Positions 43,690 through 50,839 of a DNA stretch of 64,000 nt are shown here, piece by piece. The position numbers and the translations under genes are program-made. This stretch comes from Chitinophagaceae bacterium (lineage in GTDB: Bacteria; Bacteroidota; Bacteroidia; Chitinophagales; Chitinophagaceae): assembly GCA_020403455.1 (NCBI GenBank), contig JADBXP010000003.1:62001-126000 (forward strand). The letters run 5' to 3'. The first letter of the stretch is position 1, and each line of letters begins with the position of its first letter. The notes under the pieces were generated by a model. The model saw only the letters and a list, made by a program, of their open reading frames with translations. It had not been told where the DNA came from and made no database searches.

Positions 43690-44802
43690 TTATTTTTCGT
43701 AGGCCTTCACAAAAAAGACACAGTTCTCGATGCGAACAATCTGCTCTTTTCTTTCCATACCGCGAAGAGAAGAACGGGAATTGATTTTTATGTTGCTCAA
43801 ACCATCAGCACCGGTCTTTTTTACATCTGCCAGCATGGAGTAAATGTATCCGGACTTGACAGCGAAAGCCGCACCCTCTACTTGTGCCTGACGAGTACTT
43901 AGCACCCCAATGATTTCTCCCTGCCCATTGAATACGGGACCACCGGAATTACCCGGATTGGCACTTATTTGTAATTGATAGGTAAGCGTATCACTGTTGA
44001 ATCCACTGCGGGAACTAAGGTAACCTTCACCATAAACGATATCGTTGCGGGGATAGCCCAGGGTGAAAATTTCTTCTCCTAATTCAGATTTTGTCTTGCG
44101 AATGCCATAAGGCAGGGAGCGCATTGGCTCGAATTCCGGGTCATCAATTTTTAAGATCGCGAGGTCACGTTGCTGGTCTATGTGCAGGATGTTGGCTTTG
44201 AATTCCTCTCCCTTACCATTGATAACAACCGCACCGCTACCTTTTAATACGTGGGCATTTGTGAGCAGGTATCCCTTGGTATCTATCATAAAACCTGTAC
44301 CACCGCTGATCAGACGCGCATTTTCAGGAATCTTACTTTTCACTTCATTGATCAGGTTGCCCTGGTATTGCTGGTTGCGCTTGATAACTTCAATGTCTTT
44401 ACTCAGTTGAACCAGCTGGTTGTTGTTTACAGGAGAAAGATAGACTACTAGTCCGCTGATTACCAAGGCAATGGCACCACCTACTGCTGCTGCAATACCC
44501 GTTACTCGTTTGTAGCGGTGGAAAAGTTGGATGATCTTGCCACCCGTGGTTTTTTCTGTACCATCTTGTAGGATGCCCTGCTGCAATAGCTTATTATAGG
44601 TATCGTGGAACTGAGATTTGATGCGGCGGCGGTTAGCGTAGAAGTCCATTTCATGTTGGAACATGGCATGCTCTACGACCATCTGGTCGATTTCGGGGGT
44701 ACTGGTACGCAGTTGATCGAAATAGGCACGCTCCTGTTCCGACATCTCATTTTTCAGATATCGCTCAACTGCTTCCTGTAAAAGAATATCATCCATTTGC
44801 AT
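43690..44802 (-). CDS. Anti-sigma-like / trypsin-like serine protease fusion membrane protein
   Basis: 370 aa in three parts: a cytoplasmic N-terminal region (1-95) resembling Bacteroidota anti-sigma factors (LLQEAVERYLKNEMSEQERA), one transmembrane helix (about 101-122) and a periplasmic HtrA-like trypsin-fold domain. The catalytic triad is complete: His184 (TNAHV), Asp213 (DLAIL), Ser286 (GNSGGP). No PDZ domain follows. The ATG overlaps the stop of the upstream ECF sigma gene (TAATG), so the two are translationally coupled. Sigma-factor binding by the N-terminus is inference. Confidence 0.85.
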   Translation of the reverse strand: MQMDDILLQEAVERYLKNEMSEQERAYFDQLRTSTPEIDQMVVEHAMFQHEMDFYANRRRIKSQFHDTYNKLLQQGILQDGTEKTTGGKIIQLFHRYKRVTGIAAAVGGAIALVISGLVVYLSPVNNNQLVQLSKDIEVIKRNQQYQGNLINEVKSKIPENARLISGGTGFMIDTKGYLLTNAHVLKGSGAVVINGKGEEFKANILHIDQQRDLAILKIDDPEFEPMRSLPYGIRKTKSELGEEIFTLGYPRNDIVYGEGYLSSRSGFNSDTLTYQLQISANPGNSGGPVFNGQGEIIGVLSTRQAQVEGAAFAVKSGYIYSMLADVKKTGADGLSNIKINSRSSLRGMERKEQIVRIENCVFFVKAYEK

Positions 44803-45368
44803 TATTCACCAATGTTATACTGTGTGAAGAATAATTTTTTTAGCCGCATCAAGCACTTGTACTTCTGGTTTTTGGCATTATCTGCATTGGTATATCCAAA
44901 CATTTCTGCCAATTGCTGCATATCTTTTTGCTGGATATAATACCCTTCCAGCAAGCTTTTACAGGGTTCACCCAGACTTCCCAGGGCCCTGTCCATGATC
45001 GCGAAAGCAGCATTTCGCTTCTCATGGTCTTCTATTTCTTCCTCAACGCCAACAGTTTCTTCCAGGTTCTCCACGGATTGGGAATATCTTCCCTGTTGTT
45101 GGAGCCGTTTAAGCCATAGACGCCGGCATATGGAATATACATAGGTTTTGATTTGACAGGTTAAGACAAAATTGTCGCTTTGAGCCTTTTCATACAGCAC
45201 AATCATTGCTTCCTGAAAAATGTCCCTTGCATCGTCATAAGAGCCATTGTTCTGCAGAATGTAAGACTGTACCATGCCAAAATGGTCCTTATAGAGGGTC
45301 TCGATGGCCCTGGAATCATTGGAGGCCAGGCCTTTAAGGAGCGCCTGTTCGTTGGTGTCGCCTTTCAC
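44802..45368 (-). CDS. ECF-type RNA polymerase sigma factor
   Basis: 188 aa. Region 2 is visible in IETLYKDHFGMVQSYILQN ... DDARDIFQEAMIVLYEKA and region 4 in SLGEPCKSLLEGYYIQQKDMQQLAEMFGYTNADNAKNQKYKC. The start is a GTG at 45368. It is coupled to the anti-sigma/protease gene downstream and is divergent from the small valine-heptad lipoprotein gene across a 148-nt gap, so envelope stress signalling is a reasonable guess. Confidence 0.92.
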   Translation of the reverse strand: MKGDTNEQALLKGLASNDSRAIETLYKDHFGMVQSYILQNNGSYDDARDIFQEAMIVLYEKAQSDNFVLTCQIKTYVYSICRRLWLKRLQQQGRYSQSVENLEETVGVEEEIEDHEKRNAAFAIMDRALGSLGEPCKSLLEGYYIQQKDMQQLAEMFGYTNADNAKNQKYKCLMRLKKLFFTQYNIGE

Positions 45369-45516
45369 GTCTGTAATTTTAATACCTGCAGGGAGGTAAA
45401 AGTAACCCCCAAAACGGCTAAAAAAAATTTTTTCAAAAATCAGGTCTTCAAAAGGTTACCTTTTATTACCTTCGCGTATTAATTAAAAATTCATTCATTC
45501 AAAAAAACAAAAAACA

Positions 45517-45702
45517 ATGAAAAAGCTGTTATTCGTTTTCGTTCTGGGCGCTTTCGCTGCCTGCGGTTCTGGTGAAAATACTGCTGCTACTGTTGATTCT
45601 ACAGTTGCTAAAGTTGACTCTACTGTAGCTGCTGTTGATTCTACTATCGCTAAAGTTGATTCAACTGTTGCTAAAGTTGATTCTGCTGTTAAAGCTCACT
45701 AA
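45517..45702 (+). CDS. Small lipoprotein with valine heptad repeats
   Basis: 61 aa. Signal peptide with lipobox FAAC (Cys16), then five imperfect 7-residue repeats of the form VDSTVAK (about 26-60), ending KAH. Val falls at both core positions of a heptad, so the mature part should form an alpha-helical coiled coil, much like the Lpp lipoprotein of enterobacteria, but it lacks a C-terminal lysine. The DNA shows matching 21-bp repeats. The location is probably the outer or inner membrane; function unknown. Confidence 0.8.
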   Translation: MKKLLFVFVLGAFAACGSGENTAATVDSTVAKVDSTVAAVDSTIAKVDSTVAKVDSAVKAH

Positions 45703-45788
45703 TCAAAGCCTTAGCTTGACCATGTGGCTATGCTTGCCGGTCACTAACAGCTTTTAACTTTTTTTCATATGGCAAGCAATCGTTAGAA

Positions 45789-45818
45789 GCCGCTCCGTTT
45801 CCACGGAGGGGCTTTTTT
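45789..45818 (+). terminator. Intrinsic terminator after the heptad lipoprotein gene
   Basis: Imperfect stem GCCGCTCCG (45789-45797) / CGGAGGGGC (45804-45812), then six Ts. Just upstream, TGCTTGCC (45731-45738) and GGCAAGCA (45771-45778) form a second, wide-loop inverted repeat. Confidence 0.8.
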
Positions 45819-45851
45819 CTTTTAGTATTTATTATATTTCTATATAAACTA

Positions 45852-45863
45852 ACTAACGTTAGT
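45852..45863. promoter_or_regulatory. Perfect 12-bp palindrome ACTAACGTTAGT
   Basis: A self-complementary 12-mer about 32 nt upstream of the -7 box of the pheA leader. The size and symmetry fit a dimeric repressor or activator site, for example of the TetR type. No regulator gene is adjacent, so the protein is unknown. Confidence 0.4.
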
Positions 45864-45894
45864 GTAATATTTTTAGTTTTCATGATTTAATTCG

Positions 45895-45902
45895 TATATT
45901 TG
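45895..45902 (+). promoter_or_regulatory. -7 box TATATTTG for the pheA leader and operon
   Basis: Perfect TAnnTTTG, 3 nt before the ATG of the Phe-rich leader peptide. Transcription would start at about the A of that ATG. Confidence 0.6.
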
Positions 45903-45905
45903 GCT

Positions 45906-45959
45906 ATGACTTTCAACGGCCAATTTTATTTTTTCTCTTTTTTCTTCACCAATAAATGA
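45906..45959 (+). CDS. pheL: Phe-rich leader peptide of the pheA attenuator
   Basis: A 17-codon frame: MTFNGQFYFFSFFFTNK, stop TGA at 45957-45959. Seven of 17 residues are Phe (3, 7, 9, 10, 12, 13, 14) and one is Tyr. It begins 3 nt after the -7 box and ends 1 nt before the 5' arm of the antiterminator hairpin. In the classical mechanism, ribosomes stall at the Phe codons when charged tRNA-Phe is scarce. The gene symbol follows the enterobacterial pheA leader; homology to that peptide is not claimed. Confidence 0.85.
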   Translation: MTFNGQFYFFSFFFTNK

Positions 45960-45960
45960 A

Positions 45961-46024
45961 GCCGGGTCGTAATTGAAACAAACAAACAAATCATAACGAA
46001 GCCCGGCCAACAGCCGGGTTTTTT
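45961..46024 (+). promoter_or_regulatory. Phenylalanine transcription attenuator (antiterminator and terminator)
   Basis: Two mutually exclusive hairpins share CCCGGC (46002-46007). Antiterminator: GCCGGG (45961-45966) pairs with it, extended by CGT (45968-45970) with ACG (45996-45998). Terminator: the same segment pairs with GCCGGG (46013-46018) across the loop CAACA, followed by six Ts (46019-46024). A ribosome paused at the leader stop codon would cover 45961-45970 and free CCCGGC for the terminator. A ribosome stalled earlier at Phe codons would leave it free for the antiterminator and allow read-through into pheA. Confidence 0.88.
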
Positions 46025-46047
46025 GTTGTCCCTACAATACATCGCTC

Positions 46048-46926
46048 ATGTCTCCTTCCTCACAACTTCCTCAACTAAAAAACAAGGCCTTCGAAAAAGG
46101 CGTTTGCATCCAGGGATATGAGGGTAGCTTCCACCAGGTAGCCGCCAATCATTTCTTCGGAAAAGGTGTACCCGTTATCCCCTGCGATACTTTCCGTCAA
46201 CTGGTGCGCATTTCTACCAACCACCTGGAGTCGGCCGGTGGAGTCATGGCCATTGAAAATTCTATCGCCGGCAGTATCCTGCCCAATTATAACCTTTTAC
46301 AAAAAAGTAAACTGGTGGTTGTGGGAGAACTCTACCTATCCATCAGCCAAAATCTGCTTGCCAACCGCGACGTCGAATTGTCCCAAATAAGAGAAGTACA
46401 TAGTCACCCCATGGCCATCCTGCAATGTCTCGACTACCTGGAAAAGTATGAATGGAAATTGATTGAAACAGAAGACACGGCCTTAAGCGCCCGTCATATT
46501 TCCCAGCACCGTCACCGCCATACTGCAGCTATCGGAAGTAAGCTGGCTGCAGAACTATACAACCTCCGCATCCTGACTCCCGATATCCATACGATGAAGA
46601 ACAACATTACACGGTTTCTAGTACTTGCCAATCAGCAAAGCGCTGAATCGGTGGCAGAAGCGAACAAGGCCTCTGTGTACTTTCAGACCAATCATGCCAA
46701 AGGTGCATTGGCAAAGGTTTTAACGGCTATTGCAGCCGGCGATGTTAACCTCAGCAAATTGCAAAGCATGCCCATTCAGGGTAGCAATTTCAAATATGGT
46801 TTCTATGCCGATCTGGAATTTGAATCCCGCAAGCGGCTCGATTCGGTATTGAAAGAAATAAGTGCACACACCAACAACCTGAAGATATTCGGTATCTATA
46901 AAAAAGGAAAACAAGTAAAAGCTTGA
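46048..46926 (+). CDS. pheA: Prephenate dehydratase with ACT domain
   Basis: 292 aa. It converts prephenate to phenylpyruvate, the last committed step to phenylalanine. The PDT domain (about 10-195) has GYEGSFHQVAANHFF, MAIENSIAGSI, the SHPMAILQC region and the catalytic TRF motif in NNITRFLVL. An ACT domain (about 205-290) follows, but its Phe-binding ESRP motif reads LQSMP. There is no chorismate mutase domain; that activity is fused to the DAHP synthase downstream. First gene behind the attenuator; its stop overlaps the next ATG. Confidence 0.96.
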   Translation: MSPSSQLPQLKNKAFEKGVCIQGYEGSFHQVAANHFFGKGVPVIPCDTFRQLVRISTNHLESAGGVMAIENSIAGSILPNYNLLQKSKLVVVGELYLSISQNLLANRDVELSQIREVHSHPMAILQCLDYLEKYEWKLIETEDTALSARHISQHRHRHTAAIGSKLAAELYNLRILTPDIHTMKNNITRFLVLANQQSAESVAEANKASVYFQTNHAKGALAKVLTAIAAGDVNLSKLQSMPIQGSNFKYGFYADLEFESRKRLDSVLKEISAHTNNLKIFGIYKKGKQVKA

Positions 46927-48119
46927 TGAACGCCATGAAAACAACACCGCAGTCATTTCGCTTGTCCTCTCGCCTGGAAGGTATCGGCGAATACTATTTC
47001 TCCACCAAACTCCGCGAGATCGATGAGCTGAACCGTCAAGGTAAATCCATCATCAACCTGGGCATCGGTAGTCCTGATCTTCCTCCACACCCCTCTGTCA
47101 TTCAAGCATTGCAGGAAAAATCTATACTTTCTTCATCGCATGGATACCAGAACTACAAAGGGATTCCCGCCCTCCGGGAAGCCATGTCTGCCTGGTACCT
47201 AAAGAACTATGGTGTTCAACTTGACCCTGCTACTGAAATTCTCCCACTGATGGGAAGCAAAGAAGGCATACTCCACATTTGCATGACCTACCTGCAGCCG
47301 GGAGATGAAGCGCTTATTCCTAATCCGGGCTACCCTACCTACAGATCGGCCGTTCAGCTCGCCGGTGCAACTCCGGTTGAGTACACACTGCTGGAGAATA
47401 ACAATTGGTCTCCGGATTGGTCAGCATTGGAGAAAAGAGATCTCAGCAAGGTGAAACTCATGTGGGTCAACTACCCACACATGCCAACCGGTCAAAATGC
47501 CGATACAACGCTCTTTCAACAAATCATTGACTTCGGGAGGAAACACCAAATTTTAATATGCCACGACAACCCCTATAGTTTCATTTTAAATGAATCACCT
47601 CGAAGTATCTTAAGCATAGAAGGGGCCATCGATGTTGCCATTGAACTCAACTCTCTCTCTAAAAGTCATAACATGGCCGGCTGGCGGGTGGGTATGCTCA
47701 GCGGAGCTGCTGATCGCATCAGTGAAGTGCTTCGGTTCAAGAGCAATATGGATAGTGGAATGTTTCTTCCGGTACAACTAGCTGCCGTTGCTGCACTCCA
47801 ACTGGATACTGCCTGGTATGCTGAAGTGAATGCAACCTATGCCGCACGTAGAAAAAAGGCCTTGGAACTGCTCGAATTGATTGGCTGTCATCCCACACCG
47901 GGGCAATCCGGTCTATTCTTGTGGTCTGGCATACCGGCCAATGATGCAGATGGTTACACCCTGAGTGACAGAATTCTTTATGGGGCTGGTGTTTTCATTA
48001 CCCCCGGAGGAATTTTTGGCTCAGCAGGAAATCAATATGTACGCATCAGCTTGTGTGCATCGGAAGGGAAAATGGAAGAAGCAATAGAACGAATAAAAAT
48101 CTATGGATCCGGCAATTAA
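46926..48119 (+). CDS. Class I/II aminotransferase, probably aromatic
   Basis: 397 aa PLP enzyme: SIINLGIGSPDLPPHPSVI, EAMSAWYLKNYGVQL, NPGYPTYRSAVQLAGA, the Asn/Asp contacts in CHDNPYSFI and the PLP lysine in ELNSLSKSHNMAGWRVGML. Its place between pheA and tyrA suggests that it transaminates phenylpyruvate and hydroxyphenylpyruvate (or prephenate); that is inferred from context. The ATG at 46926 overlaps the pheA stop (TGATG); another ATG lies three codons in. Confidence 0.92.
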   Translation: MNAMKTTPQSFRLSSRLEGIGEYYFSTKLREIDELNRQGKSIINLGIGSPDLPPHPSVIQALQEKSILSSSHGYQNYKGIPALREAMSAWYLKNYGVQLDPATEILPLMGSKEGILHICMTYLQPGDEALIPNPGYPTYRSAVQLAGATPVEYTLLENNNWSPDWSALEKRDLSKVKLMWVNYPHMPTGQNADTTLFQQIIDFGRKHQILICHDNPYSFILNESPRSILSIEGAIDVAIELNSLSKSHNMAGWRVGMLSGAADRISEVLRFKSNMDSGMFLPVQLAAVAALQLDTAWYAEVNATYAARRKKALELLELIGCHPTPGQSGLFLWSGIPANDADGYTLSDRILYGAGVFITPGGIFGSAGNQYVRISLCASEGKMEEAIERIKIYGSGN

Positions 48120-48173
48120 AGCGCCGCTCCGGAGTTATTATAAAGAACCAACAGGATTAAAAATTGAATTGAT

Positions 48174-49013
48174 ATGCGGGTAACGATCATTGGAATTGGA
48201 TTAATAGGGGGATCCATGGCCATCACCCTCAAGGACAGAAAATTTGCAAGCACCATTATCGGAGTGGATGCCAATCCGCAGCATGCTGAAAAAGCTTTGG
48301 CACTCGGACTGGTTGATGAAATCAGCGACTGGAAAGACGCCGTTGATCAATCAGATATAATCATTTTTGCCACCCCCATCAATGTAACTGAGAGAATCTT
48401 ACCTGCCGTATTGGAACGTTGTCATCAACAAGTTGTATTGGATGTCGGTTCTACCAAGAAGACACTTTGTGATACCATCGAAGATTCTCCCAACCGGTCT
48501 CGTTTTGTTGCTACGCATCCCATGTGGGGTACGGAATTCAGTGGTCCACAAGCTGCTATTAACGGTGCCTTTGATGATAAGGCCACTGTAATATGCGACC
48601 GGGAAAAATCTGCACCCGATGCACTGGAATTAGCGGAACGTCTCTATCGTACCCTCGGAATGAACATCATTTACATGAATTCAGAAGAACACGATGTGCA
48701 CGTTGCTTATGTCAGTCATATTTCACACATCACTTCTTTTGCCCTGGCCAACACAGTGCTGGAAAAAGAAAAAGAAGAAGATACAATTTTCGGTCTTGCC
48801 TCCGGAGGATTCGAGAGTACCGTGCGTCTCGCCAAAAGTAATCCGGGTATGTGGATACCCATCCTCATGCAAAACCGGGATAACATTCTCGATGTATTGA
48901 ATGAACACATTGCTCAGTTGCGCAAATTCAAAGCATGCCTGGAAAAAGAAAATTATGAATACCTCAGTGAACTCATCAACAGAGCGAACGAGATCAGACG
49001 AATATTAAAATAA
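48174..49013 (+). CDS. tyrA: Prephenate dehydrogenase
   Basis: 279 aa. It oxidises prephenate to 4-hydroxyphenylpyruvate for tyrosine. NAD-binding GxGxxG in IIGIGLIGGSMAITL, the catalytic-region HPMWGTEFSGPQAA, and the helical dimerisation half with HVAYVSHISHITSFAL. No ACT domain follows. It lies 54 nt after the aminotransferase gene and is transcribed in the same direction. Confidence 0.94.
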   Translation: MRVTIIGIGLIGGSMAITLKDRKFASTIIGVDANPQHAEKALALGLVDEISDWKDAVDQSDIIIFATPINVTERILPAVLERCHQQVVLDVGSTKKTLCDTIEDSPNRSRFVATHPMWGTEFSGPQAAINGAFDDKATVICDREKSAPDALELAERLYRTLGMNIIYMNSEEHDVHVAYVSHISHITSFALANTVLEKEKEEDTIFGLASGGFESTVRLAKSNPGMWIPILMQNRDNILDVLNEHIAQLRKFKACLEKENYEYLSELINRANEIRRILK

Positions 49014-49089
49014 ATCAAAAATGCTGCAAACACAAGTTAAAATGCGTCGATACACAAGTAATAAAAAGTGAATAGCAGATGCACACTTG

Positions 49090-49097
49090 TACCTTTA
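49090..49097 (+). promoter_or_regulatory. -7-like box TACCTTTA for the DEAD-box helicase gene
   Basis: Seven of eight matches to TAnnTTTG, 18 nt before the ATG at 49116. Upstream, ACACAAGT occurs twice and ACTTGT once in opposite orientation within 65 nt. Confidence 0.4.
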
Positions 49098-49115
49098 CAA
49101 ACAAAAAAACAACAC

Positions 49116-50819
49116 ATGAATAAATTTGAAGCGTTGGGATTGGATGCCCGGCTAGTGAGGGCAACCTCGGAAATGGGATACGAACAACCCACCGCCATAC
49201 AAGAACAGGCAATTCCTGTTCTGATAAGTGGAACAAAAGATTTTATCGGACTCGCGCAAACGGGAACCGGAAAGACAGCTGCTTATGCCTTGCCTCTTTT
49301 ACAACTGATACAACCGAGTCCCTTGCACCCGCAAGCTCTGGTGGTTTGTCCCACCCGCGAACTCTGTCTACAGATTGTGAAAGAAATTGATGCATTTAAA
49401 AAGTACCTGCCCGGTTTATCGGCTGTTGCCGTGTATGGAGGTTCTTCCATCGTTCTGCAAATAAAAGATATCAAAAGAGGAGTGCAGTTGGTGGTAGCCA
49501 CCCCGGGAAGACTCATTGACCTAATCGAACGCAAAGCCATTGCCCTCGATAAAATACAATATGTCGTTCTCGATGAAGCAGATGAAATGCTCAATATGGG
49601 CTTTCAGGAAGACATCGAATTCATCCTGAAAAATACCCCTGCCAGAGAGAGTACCTGGTTGTTCAGTGCCACCATGCCCGCTGAAATCAGGAAGGTGAGC
49701 AAAAAGTATATGAACCAACCCAAAGAAGTTACCATTGGGAAAGTCAATACTGCAAACGCCAGTATCGATCACCAGTATTACGTTACTTCAGCTCACCACA
49801 GATACGAAACATTGAAACGCATCATCGACTTCAATCCAGGTATCTATGGTATTGTTTTTACCCGTACCAAGGCAGATGCACAGGAAATATGTGACCGCCT
49901 TACACGTGAAGGATATGATATTGATGCATTACATGGTGATCTCTCTCAACCACAGCGCGAAAAAGTGATGGGACAATTCCGTGATAAAAGTCTGCAACTC
50001 CTCATTGCTACCGATGTTGCTGCCCGTGGTATCGATGTGGCAGGTATCAGTCATGTTATCAATTATGAATTACCCGATGATGCAGAAGTATATACCCACC
50101 GCAGTGGTCGTACCGGACGAGCAGGTAATCAGGGAATATGCATCTCCATCGTGCATGCCCGCGAAATGTACAAGTTCCGCCAAATTGAAAAATTAAGCAA
50201 TACCCGTTTTCACAAACTAGATATTCCGACAGGTAAGGACGTATGTCGCAAACAGTTCTTTCATTTCATGGATAAGCTATTGTTAGCAGATATCAGTCAT
50301 GGTGACTATGAAACTTATGTACCCATGCTCACAGAAAAATTTGCTGATATATCCAAGGAGGAAGTGTTGAAGCGTGTCGCTGCTATGGAATTTGACCGCT
50401 TCCTCAAATACTATGAAAATGCGGGTGACCTGAATGTACGTGAGAAGGAAAAATCTTCCAAGTCATCCGGTAAGGCCGGCTCCCAGGATTTTCAGTCAGG
50501 TGGAAGAGGCGATAGCCGCAAGGGCTTTGCTAAGGGAGGAGGAACTGGTTACCGTCGCTTATTCGTTAACCTCGGAACCAAAGATGGTTTTTACAAAGCC
50601 AGTTTCTTGCAATTCATTCTCGATTTAAGTGATCTCAAAAAAGAAGTGTTGGGAAAAATTGATATGAAAGACATGAACAGTTGGGTTGAAGTTGAAAAAG
50701 GTGCCGCACAGCAAATGATTCGTGCCATAGACGGAAAGAAGTACCGGGGTAGAAGCATTCGCATGAATGATGCCGATAACAGACCCCCTTTTTCAGGCAA
50801 GCACCAGTCCTCAAAGTAA
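49116..50819 (+). CDS. DEAD-box RNA helicase with DbpA-like C-terminal domain
   Basis: 567 aa. Motifs in order: PTAIQEQAIP (Q), AQTGTGKT (I), PTRELCLQ (Ia), TPGRLID, DEAD in VVLDEADEMLN (II), SAT in WLFSATMP (III), and HRSGRTGRAG (VI). After a Gly/Ser/Lys-rich linker comes a DbpA-type RNA-binding domain (RRLFVNLGTKDGF ... YRGRSIRMND). The DbpA type points to ribosome assembly. The ATG at 49116 is chosen over the in-frame codon at 49068 because the conserved N-terminus starts there. It interrupts the aromatic operon and has its own promoter-like box. Confidence 0.94.
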   Translation: MNKFEALGLDARLVRATSEMGYEQPTAIQEQAIPVLISGTKDFIGLAQTGTGKTAAYALPLLQLIQPSPLHPQALVVCPTRELCLQIVKEIDAFKKYLPGLSAVAVYGGSSIVLQIKDIKRGVQLVVATPGRLIDLIERKAIALDKIQYVVLDEADEMLNMGFQEDIEFILKNTPARESTWLFSATMPAEIRKVSKKYMNQPKEVTIGKVNTANASIDHQYYVTSAHHRYETLKRIIDFNPGIYGIVFTRTKADAQEICDRLTREGYDIDALHGDLSQPQREKVMGQFRDKSLQLLIATDVAARGIDVAGISHVINYELPDDAEVYTHRSGRTGRAGNQGICISIVHAREMYKFRQIEKLSNTRFHKLDIPTGKDVCRKQFFHFMDKLLLADISHGDYETYVPMLTEKFADISKEEVLKRVAAMEFDRFLKYYENAGDLNVREKEKSSKSSGKAGSQDFQSGGRGDSRKGFAKGGGTGYRRLFVNLGTKDGFYKASFLQFILDLSDLKKEVLGKIDMKDMNSWVEVEKGAAQQMIRAIDGKKYRGRSIRMNDADNRPPFSGKHQSSK

Positions 50820-50839
50820 AGATTATTAAATAATAGATC

